64,000 nt of DNA from Pseudomonas reidholzensis (GTDB taxonomy: Bacteria; Pseudomonadota; Gammaproteobacteria; Pseudomonadales; Pseudomonadaceae). Shown piece after piece: positions 18,159-27,152 of this stretch; the first letter of the stretch is position 1; each line of letters opens with the position of its first letter. Under the pieces are notes generated by a model. The model had not been told where the DNA came from. It searched no databases and saw nothing but the letters and a program-made list of their open reading frames with translations. The position numbers were made by a program, and so were the translations under genes. The stretch covers positions 186,001 through 250,000 of the forward strand of contig NZ_UNOZ01000007.1 in assembly GCF_900536025.1 (NCBI RefSeq). The letters run 5' to 3'.

Positions 18159-19292
18159 ATGAGTGAAGCCTCGCAACCCGCCGCCCCGCCTCCCGAGCCA
18201 CCCGCGGCGACTGCGGACCCCGCCGCAAAAGGCATCAAGTGGGTGTTGCTGGCCATTGCCCTGAGCCTGCTCTGGTACCTGTTGGCCGACCGTTTCACGC
18301 CTTATACGCAACAGGCTCGGGTCGGCGCCTTCGTCATCCCGGTGGCGGCGGAAGTGGCCGGTCGGGTCATCCGCGTCAACGTGCGTAACAACCAGGACGT
18401 GAAAGCGGGTGACGTGCTCTTCGAAGTGGACCCGCAGCCCTACCAGATCGCCGTCGACCGCGCGCGGGCAGACCTTGAATCCACCCGCCGGCAGATCGGC
18501 GCCAGCACCGCCGGCATCGCCGCGGCACAAGCCAATTTGCGCGCGGCGCAGGCCAACCAGCTCAAGGCGCGGCAGGATAACCAGCGCCTCGAAGGCTTGT
18601 ACCGTGACGACCCCGGGACGATTTCCGTACGCCTGCTGGAAATTTCCCGCGCCAACCATCAACAGGCGCTGAGCCAGGTCGCCGCTGCCCGTGCCGAAGT
18701 CCAGCGGGCGCGCGAGCAAGAGGGCGGCAGCGCGGAAAACAACGCCTTGCTGCGCAGCGCTGCCACCGCCCTGTCGAAAGCTGAACTGGATCAGGCGAAT
18801 ACGCAGATCCGCGCCCGTTCGGCGGGTTTGATCACTGATCTGCGCACCGATGCAGGGCAGTTCGCGGCCGTTGGCAGCCCGGTCATGACCCTGATCGCCC
18901 TCCACGATGTGTGGATCAGTGCGGACATGACCGAAAACAACCTCGGCCGGATCGAGCTCGATACGCCGGTCTCGATCGTCCTGGATGCAGTCCCCGGCGA
19001 AGTGTTCGAAGGGCGCGTACGCAGTGTCGGCTACGGCGTCAGCGTGGGCCAGACAGCCGCGCCGGGCACCTTGCCAACGGTGCAGAACAGCCGGGATTGG
19101 CTGCGTCCAGCCCAGCGGTTTCCGGTGATCATCGAGTTCTCCGCTGACTCGATGGCGCGGCTGCGCGACAGCCGCGCCATCCGTGCCGGCGGCCAGGCCG
19201 AGGTCATGGCCTTCCCGACGCAAGGCAACCCGCTGAATCTGCTGGGCCACCTGTTTGTCAGGCTGATGAGTTGGCTGTCGTATGTCTATTGA
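18159..19292 (+). CDS. HlyD/EmrA-type membrane fusion protein
   Basis: 377 aa with one N-terminal membrane helix (KWVLLAIALSLLWYLLADRF, ~residues 27-46). The lipoyl halves are VAAEVAGRVIRVNVRNNQDV and ARSAGLITDLRTDAGQFA. A long coiled-coil hairpin rich in A, Q and R lies between them, and the beta-barrel has VWISADMTENNLGRI. It bridges the inner-membrane DUF2955 protein and the outer-membrane channel. Its end overlaps the next gene by 11 bases, so the operon is tight. Confidence 0.9.
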   Translation: MSEASQPAAPPPEPPAATADPAAKGIKWVLLAIALSLLWYLLADRFTPYTQQARVGAFVIPVAAEVAGRVIRVNVRNNQDVKAGDVLFEVDPQPYQIAVDRARADLESTRRQIGASTAGIAAAQANLRAAQANQLKARQDNQRLEGLYRDDPGTISVRLLEISRANHQQALSQVAAARAEVQRAREQEGGSAENNALLRSAATALSKAELDQANTQIRARSAGLITDLRTDAGQFAAVGSPVMTLIALHDVWISADMTENNLGRIELDTPVSIVLDAVPGEVFEGRVRSVGYGVSVGQTAAPGTLPTVQNSRDWLRPAQRFPVIIEFSADSMARLRDSRAIRAGGQAEVMAFPTQGNPLNLLGHLFVRLMSWLSYVY

Positions 19293-20313
19293 GCGCAGCC
19301 CCCGGGTGCAGCGGGCGCTGCGCCTGGCGACGGGCACCGCCTTGTGCGTGGCCGCCAGTTTCGCGCTGGCGTTGCCGATCGCTTTTTTTGCGCCGGTGTT
19401 TGCGGTGTTACTGATTGCCGCGCTCAATCGCCCGCTGAACGTGAAGGCCGGCTTGACCTTGGCCGTGGCCGCCATGCTCACCACCGCGACGGGCCTGTTG
19501 CTGGTGCCCCTCCTGCATTACTACCCGCTCAGCGCCATCGGGCTGATCGGCGTGTGTCTGTTCCTCGTGTTTCGCTCGGGCCTGCGCGGCAGCAGCAACC
19601 TGATCGTGACGTTTCTGGTGATCGGCCTGACCATGATTTCTTCGGCCGGCTTGGCTGATTTTGACGTGGCGATGATGATCATCGTGGCCTTGATCAAAGG
19701 CTTGCTTCTCGCCGTCATCGTGCTGGCGGTCAGTCATTGGCTGTTTCCCGAGCCTGCCAACGTGCCGCCCCACACCGCGGCCCCGCGCCTGCCTGCAGCG
19801 GCAATCGACAGGGTTGCGCTGCGAGCAGCGCTGATCGTGTTGCCGGCGTTTGTGCTGGCGCTGATCGATCCGGCAGGTTACCTGCCGATCATCTTGAAAG
19901 CCGCCAGCCTGGGTCAGCAGAGTTGCACCACCACGTCACGCCATGCAGCGCGTGAATTGCTCGGCTCGACGCTGTCAGGCGGTCTGCTGGCGGTGTTGTT
20001 CTGGTGTGCACTGAGCCTCTTTGTGCACCTGTGGATGTTCTTCCTGTGGATGCTGCTGTTCGCGCTGGTGCTGGCACGCAAACTCTATGGCCTGAGCCCG
20101 ACGCGGTTAAGCCCGGGGTTCTGGCTCAACAGCCTGATCACGTTGATCATTCTGCTGGGCCAGTCAGTCCAGGACAGCAGTGCCGGCAAGGACGTCTATA
20201 CGGCATTTGCCGTGCGCATGGGGCTGTTCATCTGCGTGACGCTGTATGCCTGCCTGATGGTTCGGCTGCTGGATCAGCGACACCCTGACAACGCGTCAAT
20301 GCCGGCGAGGTGA
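19282..20313 (+). CDS. DUF2955/FUSC-like inner membrane pump component
   Basis: 343 aa with about ten hydrophobic segments arranged as two sets, resembling the DUF2955 family and the AaeB/FUSC aromatic-acid exporters. It starts 11 bases inside the HlyD gene (ATG at 19282). In this family it is the inner-membrane part of tripartite systems. Likely cargo (aromatic acids or toxic metabolites) is an inference from AaeAB. No dedicated regulator is adjacent. Confidence 0.82.
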   Translation: MSIERSPRVQRALRLATGTALCVAASFALALPIAFFAPVFAVLLIAALNRPLNVKAGLTLAVAAMLTTATGLLLVPLLHYYPLSAIGLIGVCLFLVFRSGLRGSSNLIVTFLVIGLTMISSAGLADFDVAMMIIVALIKGLLLAVIVLAVSHWLFPEPANVPPHTAAPRLPAAAIDRVALRAALIVLPAFVLALIDPAGYLPIILKAASLGQQSCTTTSRHAARELLGSTLSGGLLAVLFWCALSLFVHLWMFFLWMLLFALVLARKLYGLSPTRLSPGFWLNSLITLIILLGQSVQDSSAGKDVYTAFAVRMGLFICVTLYACLMVRLLDQRHPDNASMPAR

Positions 20314-20359
20314 ACGGCTGACGCAGTGCCTCGGCCGGCGCCCGCGCAAACCGTGCAGA

Positions 20360-20746
20360 CTACCCAGCAACGTGCGTGTGGTAGATCTTGCTGACCACCG
20401 TCCACTGGTTTTCAACTTTCAGCAGGTTGAAAAAGTCGGTGAAACAGAAGCCCGAGATATCGTTGGTATCGACACGCGCGCTGGCGGCGGTGCCGACGAT
20501 ATCGATGCTGACGATGACCCCCTGGGCCTCAGGAGAAGGACGGAAAAGTGGACCGTCGATGGTGTCGAACAGGCCTTGGATCGCGCCGCCTACCAGCTTG
20601 GCGTCAGCGTCGACACCAAAAATGGTCGCCTGCTCGCTGAACGCCGGTTTCATGATGCTGCTGTTGGCCTGTTTGCCGCCTTCGTTGTACTGGTTCAGCA
20701 CGTCGACGATGGCGGTGTATTCCTGCACATAAGTAGGTTTGGTCAT
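20360..20746 (-). CDS. NTF2-like/putative lumazine-binding family protein
   Basis: 128 aa from ATG 20746 (MTKPTYVQEYTAIVDVLNQY). It has the single-domain cone-shaped SnoaL/NTF2 pattern: N-terminal helix, then AFSEQATIFGVDAD, GLFDTIDG, and the strand ending TDFFNLLKVENQWTVVSKIYH. This matches the Lumazine_bd_2 group. No catalytic residues can be assigned with confidence. It lies 61 bases downstream of the OYE gene on the same strand and may be in that NemR-like operon. Confidence 0.78.
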   Translation of the reverse strand: MTKPTYVQEYTAIVDVLNQYNEGGKQANSSIMKPAFSEQATIFGVDADAKLVGGAIQGLFDTIDGPLFRPSPEAQGVIVSIDIVGTAASARVDTNDISGFCFTDFFNLLKVENQWTVVSKIYHTHVAG

Positions 20747-20807
20747 TGGTGGTTTCCTGTTGTGAGCATGGAGAAGCGTGGTTGGGGGTGAGTCAGCCGT
20801 ACGGTGT

Positions 20808-21911
20808 TCAGTAGTTGCCCTGCGGCCAGTCGAGGTAGCCTTTGGCGCCACCGCCGTAGTAAGTCTCTCTTTCAGCGACCGTCAGGTCGGCGCCATGGCG
20901 CAGGCGCGCGACCAGGTCGGGGTTGGCGATGAACAGGCGGCCGAAAGCCACGGCGTCGATCTTGTTTTGCCCACGCCGCTCGATGGCCATTTCCAGGTCG
21001 TAGTTGTTGTTACCGATGTAGGGCCCTGTGAACAGCCCGCTCAGGGCATCCATATCAACCCCGGCAGGCACCTCGCGGCTGGTCGCCGTGGCGCCTTCGA
21101 CGAAATGCAGATACGCCAGGTCGAGCTTGTTCAGCTCCGGCACCAGGTAGCCGAACAGGCCCATGACGTTGCTGTCGGGTGGCGTGTTGCCGGCGTCCGG
21201 GGTCACCGGCGAGAGGCGTATGCCCACCCGCTCGCTGCCCCAGATCTCGATCACCGCGCGGGTGACCTCCAGGGTCAGGCGGGCGCGGTTTTCGATCGAG
21301 CCGCCGTAGGCGTCGCTACGCTGATTGGTCGAGTCGCGCAGGAACTGGTCGAGCAGGTAGCTGTTCGCAGAGTGCACTTCAACACCGTCGAACCCTGCCC
21401 GCTTGGCGTTGCGTGCGGCCACCCGGTATTGCTCGATGATGCACGGGATTTCCGCCGTTTCCAGCGCGCGCGGGGTGGACACGGGGACGAAACCGTCGGC
21501 GGTGTAGGTGCTGCCCTCGGCCTTGATCGCCGACGGCGCGACCGGGGCCTGCCCGTCCGGCTGCAGCAAGACACTGGAGAAGCGCCCGACATGCCACAGT
21601 TGCAGGACGATCTTGCCGCCTTTGGCGTGCACGGCGTCGGTGACGGTCTTCCACCCCGCCGTCTGCTGCTCGTTCCAGATACCGGGCGTCGCCGCATAGC
21701 CGCGGCCCTGAGCGGAGATGTTGGTGGCTTCGGCGATGATCAGGCCGGCGGATGCGCGCTGGGCGTAGTAGGTCGCGTGCAACTCGTTGGGGATACCGTC
21801 TTCGGCGTAACGGCTGCGGGTCACCGGCGCCATGACGATGCGATTGCTGAGTTCGATCGCACCCAGGCGGGTGGGCTCGAACAGGTCGGTACGGGTGCTG
21901 TTGTCGATCAT
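20808..21911 (-). CDS. Old Yellow Enzyme family alkene/nitroester reductase (NemA/XenB type)
   Basis: 367 aa, an FMN-dependent TIM barrel. Visible markers are NRIVMAPVTRSRYAED (N-terminal FMN loop), ATNISAQGRGYAATPGIW, the substrate-binding pair in VEVHSANSYLLDQFL (His and Asn) and GGSIENRARLTLEV. The FMN phosphate-binding end is AFGRLFIANPDLVARL. It reduces activated C=C bonds, quinones or nitro compounds with NADPH. The ATG 21911 has GAGG five to six bases upstream. The promoter side carries a TetR operator at 21928-21942, so control by the upstream TetR/NemR-like repressor is very likely. Confidence 0.92.
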   Translation of the reverse strand: MIDNSTRTDLFEPTRLGAIELSNRIVMAPVTRSRYAEDGIPNELHATYYAQRASAGLIIAEATNISAQGRGYAATPGIWNEQQTAGWKTVTDAVHAKGGKIVLQLWHVGRFSSVLLQPDGQAPVAPSAIKAEGSTYTADGFVPVSTPRALETAEIPCIIEQYRVAARNAKRAGFDGVEVHSANSYLLDQFLRDSTNQRSDAYGGSIENRARLTLEVTRAVIEIWGSERVGIRLSPVTPDAGNTPPDSNVMGLFGYLVPELNKLDLAYLHFVEGATATSREVPAGVDMDALSGLFTGPYIGNNNYDLEMAIERRGQNKIDAVAFGRLFIANPDLVARLRHGADLTVAERETYYGGGAKGYLDWPQGNY

Positions 21912-21927
21912 GAGAACCTCAGATAAG

Positions 21928-21942
21928 TAGACCGGTCGTCTA
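21928..21942. promoter_or_regulatory. NemR-like operator upstream of the OYE gene
   Basis: TAGACCGGTCGTCTA is a palindrome (TAGAC-N5-GTCTA) placed 17 bases before the OYE start. An almost identical copy lies before the TetR gene. Bound repressor here would block transcription of the reductase. Confidence 0.75.
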
Positions 21943-21965
21943 GTAATCAGGTAAAAAAAAGCCGC

Positions 21966-22544
21966 TCAACCGAGCAGGCTTTTAGTGATGGCGAATGCCG
22001 ATGCAAAGGGCTGGGTGGAGCGGTTCACTTTCGCCATCAACGAGGCGCCGAGCCACAGTTGATAGAGCGATTCGGCCAGCGCCCGGCTGTCTTGGGTCAC
22101 GATGCTGCCATCGCTGACACCGCGTTCGATGCTATCGCTGATCAGCGTGATGATCCGCGTGGTGCCAGTTTCAAGCACCTGCCGCATGACTTCAGAGAGA
22201 TCGCACACCTCAGCGCCGAGCTTCACTACCAGGCATTTGTTGTCGACGGCGTCGTCATGCTGGGTTTCGCTCCAGTACTGAAAATACTTCAGCAGGCTCT
22301 GCGCGCCATTGGCCTGCAGCTTGAGGATCGGTTCGATGCGTGACAGGTACTCGTCGAAGTACACATCGAGCAATGCCTGGCCAAATTCTTCTTTGGATTT
22401 GAAGTAATGGTAGAACGACCCTTTGGGCACATTGGCCGTGCTCAAGACTTCATTGAGGCCGACCGCGGTGTAGCCCTTATGGGTCATCAGCGCCCTGGCG
22501 ACATCGAGGATGTGCTCGCGCATTTCGTTGGCTGGTTTCTTCAT
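21966..22544 (-). CDS. TetR/AcrR family repressor (NemR-like)
   Basis: 192 aa. The HTH is in residues about 8-55 (ILDVARALMTHKGYTAVGLNEVLSTANVP, then KGSFYHYFKSKEEFGQALL). The ligand domain contains a cysteine in NKCLVVKLGAEVCDLSE. Repressors of nemA-type genes sense electrophiles by cysteine modification, and two cysteines are visible here. It is upstream of the OYE gene on the same strand and has its own operator at 22568-22582, implying autoregulation. Confidence 0.88.
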   Translation of the reverse strand: MKKPANEMREHILDVARALMTHKGYTAVGLNEVLSTANVPKGSFYHYFKSKEEFGQALLDVYFDEYLSRIEPILKLQANGAQSLLKYFQYWSETQHDDAVDNKCLVVKLGAEVCDLSEVMRQVLETGTTRIITLISDSIERGVSDGSIVTQDSRALAESLYQLWLGASLMAKVNRSTQPFASAFAITKSLLG

Positions 22545-22567
22545 AGTGGGCGTAGCCTAGAGCAAAT

Positions 22568-22582
22568 TAGACCAGTCGTCTA
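22568..22582. promoter_or_regulatory. NemR-like operator upstream of the TetR gene
   Basis: TAGACCAGTCGTCTA differs from the copy at 21928-21942 by one base and keeps TAGAC-N5-GTCTA. It is 23 bases before the repressor start, as expected for autorepression. Confidence 0.75.
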
Positions 22583-22689
22583 GGCCGGTCGACGAATGAC
22601 AGGTTTGTCCTCCGGCCCAACAGCCCCTGGCATTCAGTTGTCTCATAAAATCCGGACTTTAGGTATCGGCCCCATTCTGGCAGCCGCAG

Positions 22690-23463
22690 TTATGCGCCAC
22701 TGGTCTCTGCTGAATTGATCGCGCTGAGGAAAATTTCGGTGCGGCCTCCTAACGCAGCGGTCGCCTGCGACGCTTTTTGCAACACTGTGGCGCGCACGCG
22801 CTTGATTTGTTCCGCGTTGAATCGATCCGCTGGCCCGGACAATGTCAATGCGCCAACCAGTACGTTTCCTGCGCTGAAGACGGGCACGGAAATTGCTGCG
22901 GTATCTGGGTCGCGCTCGCCGAATGAGGCGGCCCAGCACTGCTCGCGCACCGATTGCAGGGACGGCTCTTGCGCTGCGCCAAACGCTCGAAGCACTTTGC
23001 CCGACGCACCTGCATTGATGGGGAATCTGTCGCCTTCATGAATGGACACCCGTACCGAGCGTTTAGGCTCGACTCGCAGCAAGACCACCCGGCTCGCCCC
23101 TTCCGGAACATAAAACGATGAGGTTTCCGCGCACTCCTGGGACAACGCCTCAAGGATTGGCATCAGCGCATCGCGCAGGTTGAATGCGCCCTGGTAGAGC
23201 TGGGCGAGCCGGAGGGGCTCGTGGCCGACAGCAAACTGACCATCCGCCAGACGACGGACGAAGCCTGCACGCTCCAGCGACGTCATCAGGCGCAGGATCG
23301 TGCTTTTATACAACCCCGTGCGCCTTGACAGCTCTGCCAGGGGCAGGCTCGGTCGGCTAGCGTCGAAGGCCGCGAGAATCGCAAATGCGCGGTCTACAGC
23401 GGCAACACCCCCTGCTGCTTCCTGCGGGCCGTCATCAGTGGATTGTGTGCTGTTGATTGGCAT
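22690..23463 (-). CDS. IclR family transcriptional regulator
   Basis: 257 aa. The N-terminal winged helix is AIDRAF-like (AVDRAFAILAAFDAS), then LPLAELSRRTGLYKSTILRL. The effector domain includes INAGASGKVLRAF and AISVPVFSAGNVLVGALTLSGP. IclR proteins control uptake and breakdown of organic acids and aromatics. It lies downstream of the MFS gene on the same strand, with a gap of 111 bases that contains a perfect palindrome (23559-23573), likely its own operator. It is the evident regulator of the 23.5-29.8 kb cluster. Confidence 0.9.
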   Translation of the reverse strand: MPINSTQSTDDGPQEAAGGVAAVDRAFAILAAFDASRPSLPLAELSRRTGLYKSTILRLMTSLERAGFVRRLADGQFAVGHEPLRLAQLYQGAFNLRDALMPILEALSQECAETSSFYVPEGASRVVLLRVEPKRSVRVSIHEGDRFPINAGASGKVLRAFGAAQEPSLQSVREQCWAASFGERDPDTAAISVPVFSAGNVLVGALTLSGPADRFNAEQIKRVRATVLQKASQATAALGGRTEIFLSAINSAETSGA

Positions 23464-23558
23464 AGCGTCACTTCTGTTGCGTGAAAAAGGCCTGCTCGAA
23501 AGCAGGCCAACCAGAGCTACTTGCCTGCAAAAATAAAGAGTCCTGGCTATTCGCGCAA

Positions 23559-23573
23559 CAGAACAGTGTTCTG
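23559..23573. promoter_or_regulatory. Predicted IclR-type operator upstream of the IclR gene
   Basis: CAGAACAGTGTTCTG is a perfect palindrome fitting CAGAA-N5-TTCTG. It is 96 bases upstream of the IclR start and just past the MFS stop codon. The same half-sites recur in the promoter region at 27239-27263. Confidence 0.6.
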
Positions 23574-23574
23574 A

Positions 23575-24894
23575 TCAAGCTTCTCGCATGAACAATTTCA
23601 GCACCAGCGCCATGGCGGCCGCGAAGAACAGGACACAGCCCATTACCATGAGCCCGGCGGTAAACGAGTGGGTGGTTTCCTTCAGGTAGCCCATCAGGTA
23701 AGGCCCTACGAAACCGCCGAACGCACCAATCGAGTTGATCAGGGCAATCCCCCCCGCAGCTGCCTGGCCGCTGAGGAATTTGGCAGGCAGCGTATAGAAG
23801 ATGGTTTTCGCCGAAATGGTGCCGACCAGCGCCAGGGTGATACCGATCATGGCGGGCACCAAGGTACTCATCTGCAGTGCGAACAGCAGCGCCAGGCCGG
23901 CCAGGAGCAAGGCAATCACGAGGTTCAGAATGCCTTTGCCGGTCCGGTCCACATGCCTGGCCCAGAACAGCAGGCCAATCGTCGAGAAGAAGTAAGGGAC
24001 GGCTGCAACCCACCCGATCATGCCCAACTCAACGCCCTGCGCCTTGAGCATCTGCGGCAGCCAGATACCGATCCCGTAGGTACCGATGGTGAAGCTGAAG
24101 GTAATGGAGCTGAGCACCCAGACGCGAGGGTCTTTCAGCGCGGCCTTGAAGGCATGGCTCTTCTGGGCTTTGCCCTGCTCTGAGGCCAGCAGATCGTCCA
24201 GGGCACTGCGCTCATCAGCACTGAGCCACTTGGCCTCACTGGGGCGGTTGGCAAGTACCTTCAAGGTGATCAGGCCGAGCACGCATGCCGGAAGCCCCTC
24301 GATGACGAACATCCACTGCCAACCGGCCAGGCCAAGCGTACCGTGCATCTGCAGCAGCCAGATGGACAGTGGGCCACCGACCAGAAACGAAATCGGCGTC
24401 GCTACGGTGAACCAGGCCAGCACCCGGGTGCGGTACTGCAGCGGGAACCAGAGCGTCAGGAAGAAGATGACCCCCGGGAAGAAGCCCGCCTCGGCAACGC
24501 CGAGAATGAAGCGAATGACATAGAAGCTGTACGGGCCGACGACAAACGCCGTGGCGGCTGCCGCCAGGCCCCAGGTGATCATGATCCGAGCCATCCAGAG
24601 CCTGGCACCAAACCGGTACATGGCGAGGTTGCTGGGCACTTCGCACAGGCAATAGCCGACGAACATGATCCCCGCACCGAGCCCGAACTGCGCCGCGGTC
24701 AGGCCCAACTGATCGGTCATCTGCAGCGCAGCGTAGCCAACGCTGGTACGGTCCAGGTAGTTGAAAAAGTAGGCCAGAGCCAGCAGCGGGATCAGCCGCC
24801 AGGCCGCTTTGCGCAGCGCGCGTTGTTGCAACTCGGACAGCGCAAGGGGTTGCGCCAGCGGGGCAGTACTTGCTGGAGTCGTGACGTTAGCCAT
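23575..24894 (-). CDS. MFS transporter, anion:cation symporter (ACS) family
   Basis: 439 aa with 12 membrane helices and the ACS signature region: FFNYLDRTSVGYAALQM in helix 1, GYCLCEVPSNLAMYRFGARLW in helix 2 and the adjoining loop, and GVAEAGFFPGVIFFLTLWFP. Relatives import organic anions such as phthalate, tartrate, glucarate or 4-hydroxyphenylacetate by proton symport. ATG 24894 has GAGGA seven bases upstream. It follows the CoA-transferase gene after about 120 bases and is probably the importer of the compound handled by the lyase pathway. Confidence 0.9.
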   Translation of the reverse strand: MANVTTPASTAPLAQPLALSELQQRALRKAAWRLIPLLALAYFFNYLDRTSVGYAALQMTDQLGLTAAQFGLGAGIMFVGYCLCEVPSNLAMYRFGARLWMARIMITWGLAAAATAFVVGPYSFYVIRFILGVAEAGFFPGVIFFLTLWFPLQYRTRVLAWFTVATPISFLVGGPLSIWLLQMHGTLGLAGWQWMFVIEGLPACVLGLITLKVLANRPSEAKWLSADERSALDDLLASEQGKAQKSHAFKAALKDPRVWVLSSITFSFTIGTYGIGIWLPQMLKAQGVELGMIGWVAAVPYFFSTIGLLFWARHVDRTGKGILNLVIALLLAGLALLFALQMSTLVPAMIGITLALVGTISAKTIFYTLPAKFLSGQAAAGGIALINSIGAFGGFVGPYLMGYLKETTHSFTAGLMVMGCVLFFAAAMALVLKLFMREA

Positions 24895-25014
24895 GACAGG
24901 TTCCTCGATGTTGTTCTTATTTGTGGCCAGACGGTGTCGTCAAAGTCGATGCTTGGCCAACGCCCAGGGGCGCCGGCTACCCACATTCATGTGCGGCATC
25001 CTTGCGCGCAGCGC

Positions 25015-26214
25015 TCAGGTTCGAATCACCCCGGCGGATGCCAAGGCGTCGATTGCAGCACCCTCGTAGCCCAGCTCGCACAGCAGCTCGCGCGAATGAC
25101 TGCCTAGGTCCGGCGCGGGCAGTCGGGCACCAAAGCGCTGCCCGTCCATCTCGAATGGCAGCATCGGGACCTTGGTGGTCTCACCGTTACTGAGCAGCAG
25201 TTCAGTCAGCCCACCGGAATCGTTCAGGTGTCGATCATCGAACAGGTCTTCTGGACGCTGAATGGGCGAGAACGGCAGCCCGGCCGCTTCGCACAGCGCC
25301 ATCACGGCTTGCTTGCTCATGGACAGGAGGCGTTCACGCACGATAGGCATGATCCGTTCACGTGCCTGCACACGCTGGTTGTTGCGCGCCAGGGCTTGAT
25401 CGTGGGCGAACTCGGGAAAATCGAAGGTTGTGCAGAACGCGACCCACTGGCTGTCACTGACCACGCCCATGAACACCTGCTGGCCCTCTTCAGCCGTTTC
25501 GAACACGTCATAGATCGCCCAGGCAGAGAGTCGGCTCGGCATCGGTGCGGCGGCGGCACCGGTGACGACCTTCTGCATCATGTGCTGGGCAACCAGGAAC
25601 GCGGAGTTCTCGAACAGGCCGGTCTGGACGAACTGGCCCTTGCCGCTGTCTTTGCGTTGGAGCAATGCAGCCAGTACCGAAAACGCACTGAACATACCGC
25701 CCATGACGTCGTTGACGGAGGCTCCTGCACGCAGCGGACGGCCAACCGGGCCGGTCATGTAGGCAAGCCCGGTCATCATTTGCACCACTTCATCGAGCGC
25801 GGTGCGTTGTTCGTAAGGACCGGGCAAAAAGCCTTTCATCGAGCTGTAGATGATGTCGGGTTTGATCGCTTTGACCTGGTCGTAGCCCAGCCCCAGTTTT
25901 TCCATGGCACCTGGGCGAAAATTCTCGGTGACCACATCGGCGGTTGCGATCAGCTGCTTGACCGCTGCCATGCCTTGTTCTGATTTGATGTCGACCGCGA
26001 AGCTCTTCTTGTTACGGTTGTAGGTGAGCCAATAACCGGCGCCCGACCCCATCAGACGGCGTGTGTTGTCGCCTTCGGCAACGGGTTCTACCTTGATCAC
26101 TTCGGCGCCCAGATCGGCAAGCAGCAGGCCGCAGGTAGGTCCCATGACCATGTGCACGAACTCGATCACTCGGATGCCGGCAAGCGGCAGGGCTTTTTCC
26201 GCGGGCTGGCTCAT
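25015..26214 (-). CDS. Class III (CaiB/BaiF family) CoA-transferase
   Basis: 399 aa. N-terminal signature: GIRVIEFVHMVMGPTCGLLLADLGAEVIKVE (given here as GIRVIEF ... ADLGAEVIKVE). The catalytic Asp is in GASVNDVMGGMFSAFSVLAA, where formyl-CoA transferase has its nucleophile. The enzyme moves CoA from a donor such as succinyl-CoA or acetyl-CoA to a free acid. Its ATG overlaps the stop of the lyase gene by four bases (ATGA), so the lyase and transferase are coupled. The acid is then presumably cleaved as its thioester by the lyase. Confidence 0.9.
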   Translation of the reverse strand: MSQPAEKALPLAGIRVIEFVHMVMGPTCGLLLADLGAEVIKVEPVAEGDNTRRLMGSGAGYWLTYNRNKKSFAVDIKSEQGMAAVKQLIATADVVTENFRPGAMEKLGLGYDQVKAIKPDIIYSSMKGFLPGPYEQRTALDEVVQMMTGLAYMTGPVGRPLRAGASVNDVMGGMFSAFSVLAALLQRKDSGKGQFVQTGLFENSAFLVAQHMMQKVVTGAAAAPMPSRLSAWAIYDVFETAEEGQQVFMGVVSDSQWVAFCTTFDFPEFAHDQALARNNQRVQARERIMPIVRERLLSMSKQAVMALCEAAGLPFSPIQRPEDLFDDRHLNDSGGLTELLLSNGETTKVPMLPFEMDGQRFGARLPAPDLGSHSRELLCELGYEGAAIDALASAGVIRT

Positions 26215-27152
26215 ACTGCCTCCTTCGCGTAGGTGAAGTTCTTACCGACGCCGGCATCGGGAATGAAGCCATACAAGGCCTCGCCCGGAAGGCCCTGACG
26301 CAACCACTCGCGCGCAGCCACCAGGCGATCGATGTCGACGCCGGTGCGCAGGCCCATGGATTCGAGGAGATACACCAGATCTTCGGTGACGATGTTGCCT
26401 GATGCCCCCGGCGCGTAGGGGCAGCCGCCAATGCCGCCCTGCGAAGCGTCGAAGGTAGTCACACCTGCCTCGAGCGCGGCGACGACGTTGGCCAAGCCCT
26501 GCCCGCGCGTATTGTGAAAGTGGGCACTCCCGGCCAGCGCTCCGAGCTCATTGCGCAGCCGAGTGAATACCCGACGCACCTGCGCAGGGTTGGCGTAACC
26601 GACCGTATCGGCCAGCCCGACTTCGTCGACGCCCAGCTCTGCCATTTTCACGGCCATCGCCAGGCTCTGGTCATCAGTGACCACGCCCTGGAGGGTGCAG
26701 CCGAAGACCGTGGAAAGGCCGGCCTCGATCTCGACACCCGGGAATCGCTCATTGCGCAGTGCCACGACCGCCTGGACCTCTTCAAAGACCTGGGCGTGGG
26801 TCTTGCGGATATTGGCAAGGGAGTGCGGCTCGCTGACAGAGATCGGCAGGGTGATCTTCTGCACGCCAGCCTCGAACGCTGCCTGGGCACCTCTGAGGTT
26901 TGGCACCAACGCGGTGACGAACAGGCCGGAAATCTGCCGTGCGTGAGCAACCAGCTCAGCGCAATCGGCCATCTGTGGCAGCAGCTTGGCCGGTACGAAT
27001 GATCCCACTTCGATCTCACGCAGGCCGGCATCGGCCAGGGCGGAGATCCAGCGCAGTTTCAGTGGGGTCGGCATCGTCGCCTTGATGCTTTGCAGGCCAT
27101 CGCGGGGGGCGACTTCACTGACTAACACATCGATATCTTGACCGTGGTGCAT
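26211..27152 (-). CDS. HMG-CoA lyase family enzyme (HMG-CoA or citramalyl-CoA-type lyase)
   Basis: 313 aa, a DRE-TIM metallolyase-type barrel. Key marks: VSEVAPRDGLQ (catalytic Arg and metal Asp), AHFHNTRGQGLANVVAALEAG (metal His pair region), and the signature GGIGGCPYAPGASGNIVTED, with the catalytic Cys and the CoA-loop Asn. The family cleaves 3-hydroxy-3-methylglutaryl-CoA to acetyl-CoA plus acetoacetate, but members also act on (R)-citramalyl-CoA. No liuABCD or leucine-pathway genes are near. Coupling to a class III CoA-transferase means the substrate is likely activated from a free acid. Confidence 0.9.
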   Translation of the reverse strand: MHHGQDIDVLVSEVAPRDGLQSIKATMPTPLKLRWISALADAGLREIEVGSFVPAKLLPQMADCAELVAHARQISGLFVTALVPNLRGAQAAFEAGVQKITLPISVSEPHSLANIRKTHAQVFEEVQAVVALRNERFPGVEIEAGLSTVFGCTLQGVVTDDQSLAMAVKMAELGVDEVGLADTVGYANPAQVRRVFTRLRNELGALAGSAHFHNTRGQGLANVVAALEAGVTTFDASQGGIGGCPYAPGASGNIVTEDLVYLLESMGLRTGVDIDRLVAAREWLRQGLPGEALYGFIPDAGVGKNFTYAKEAV

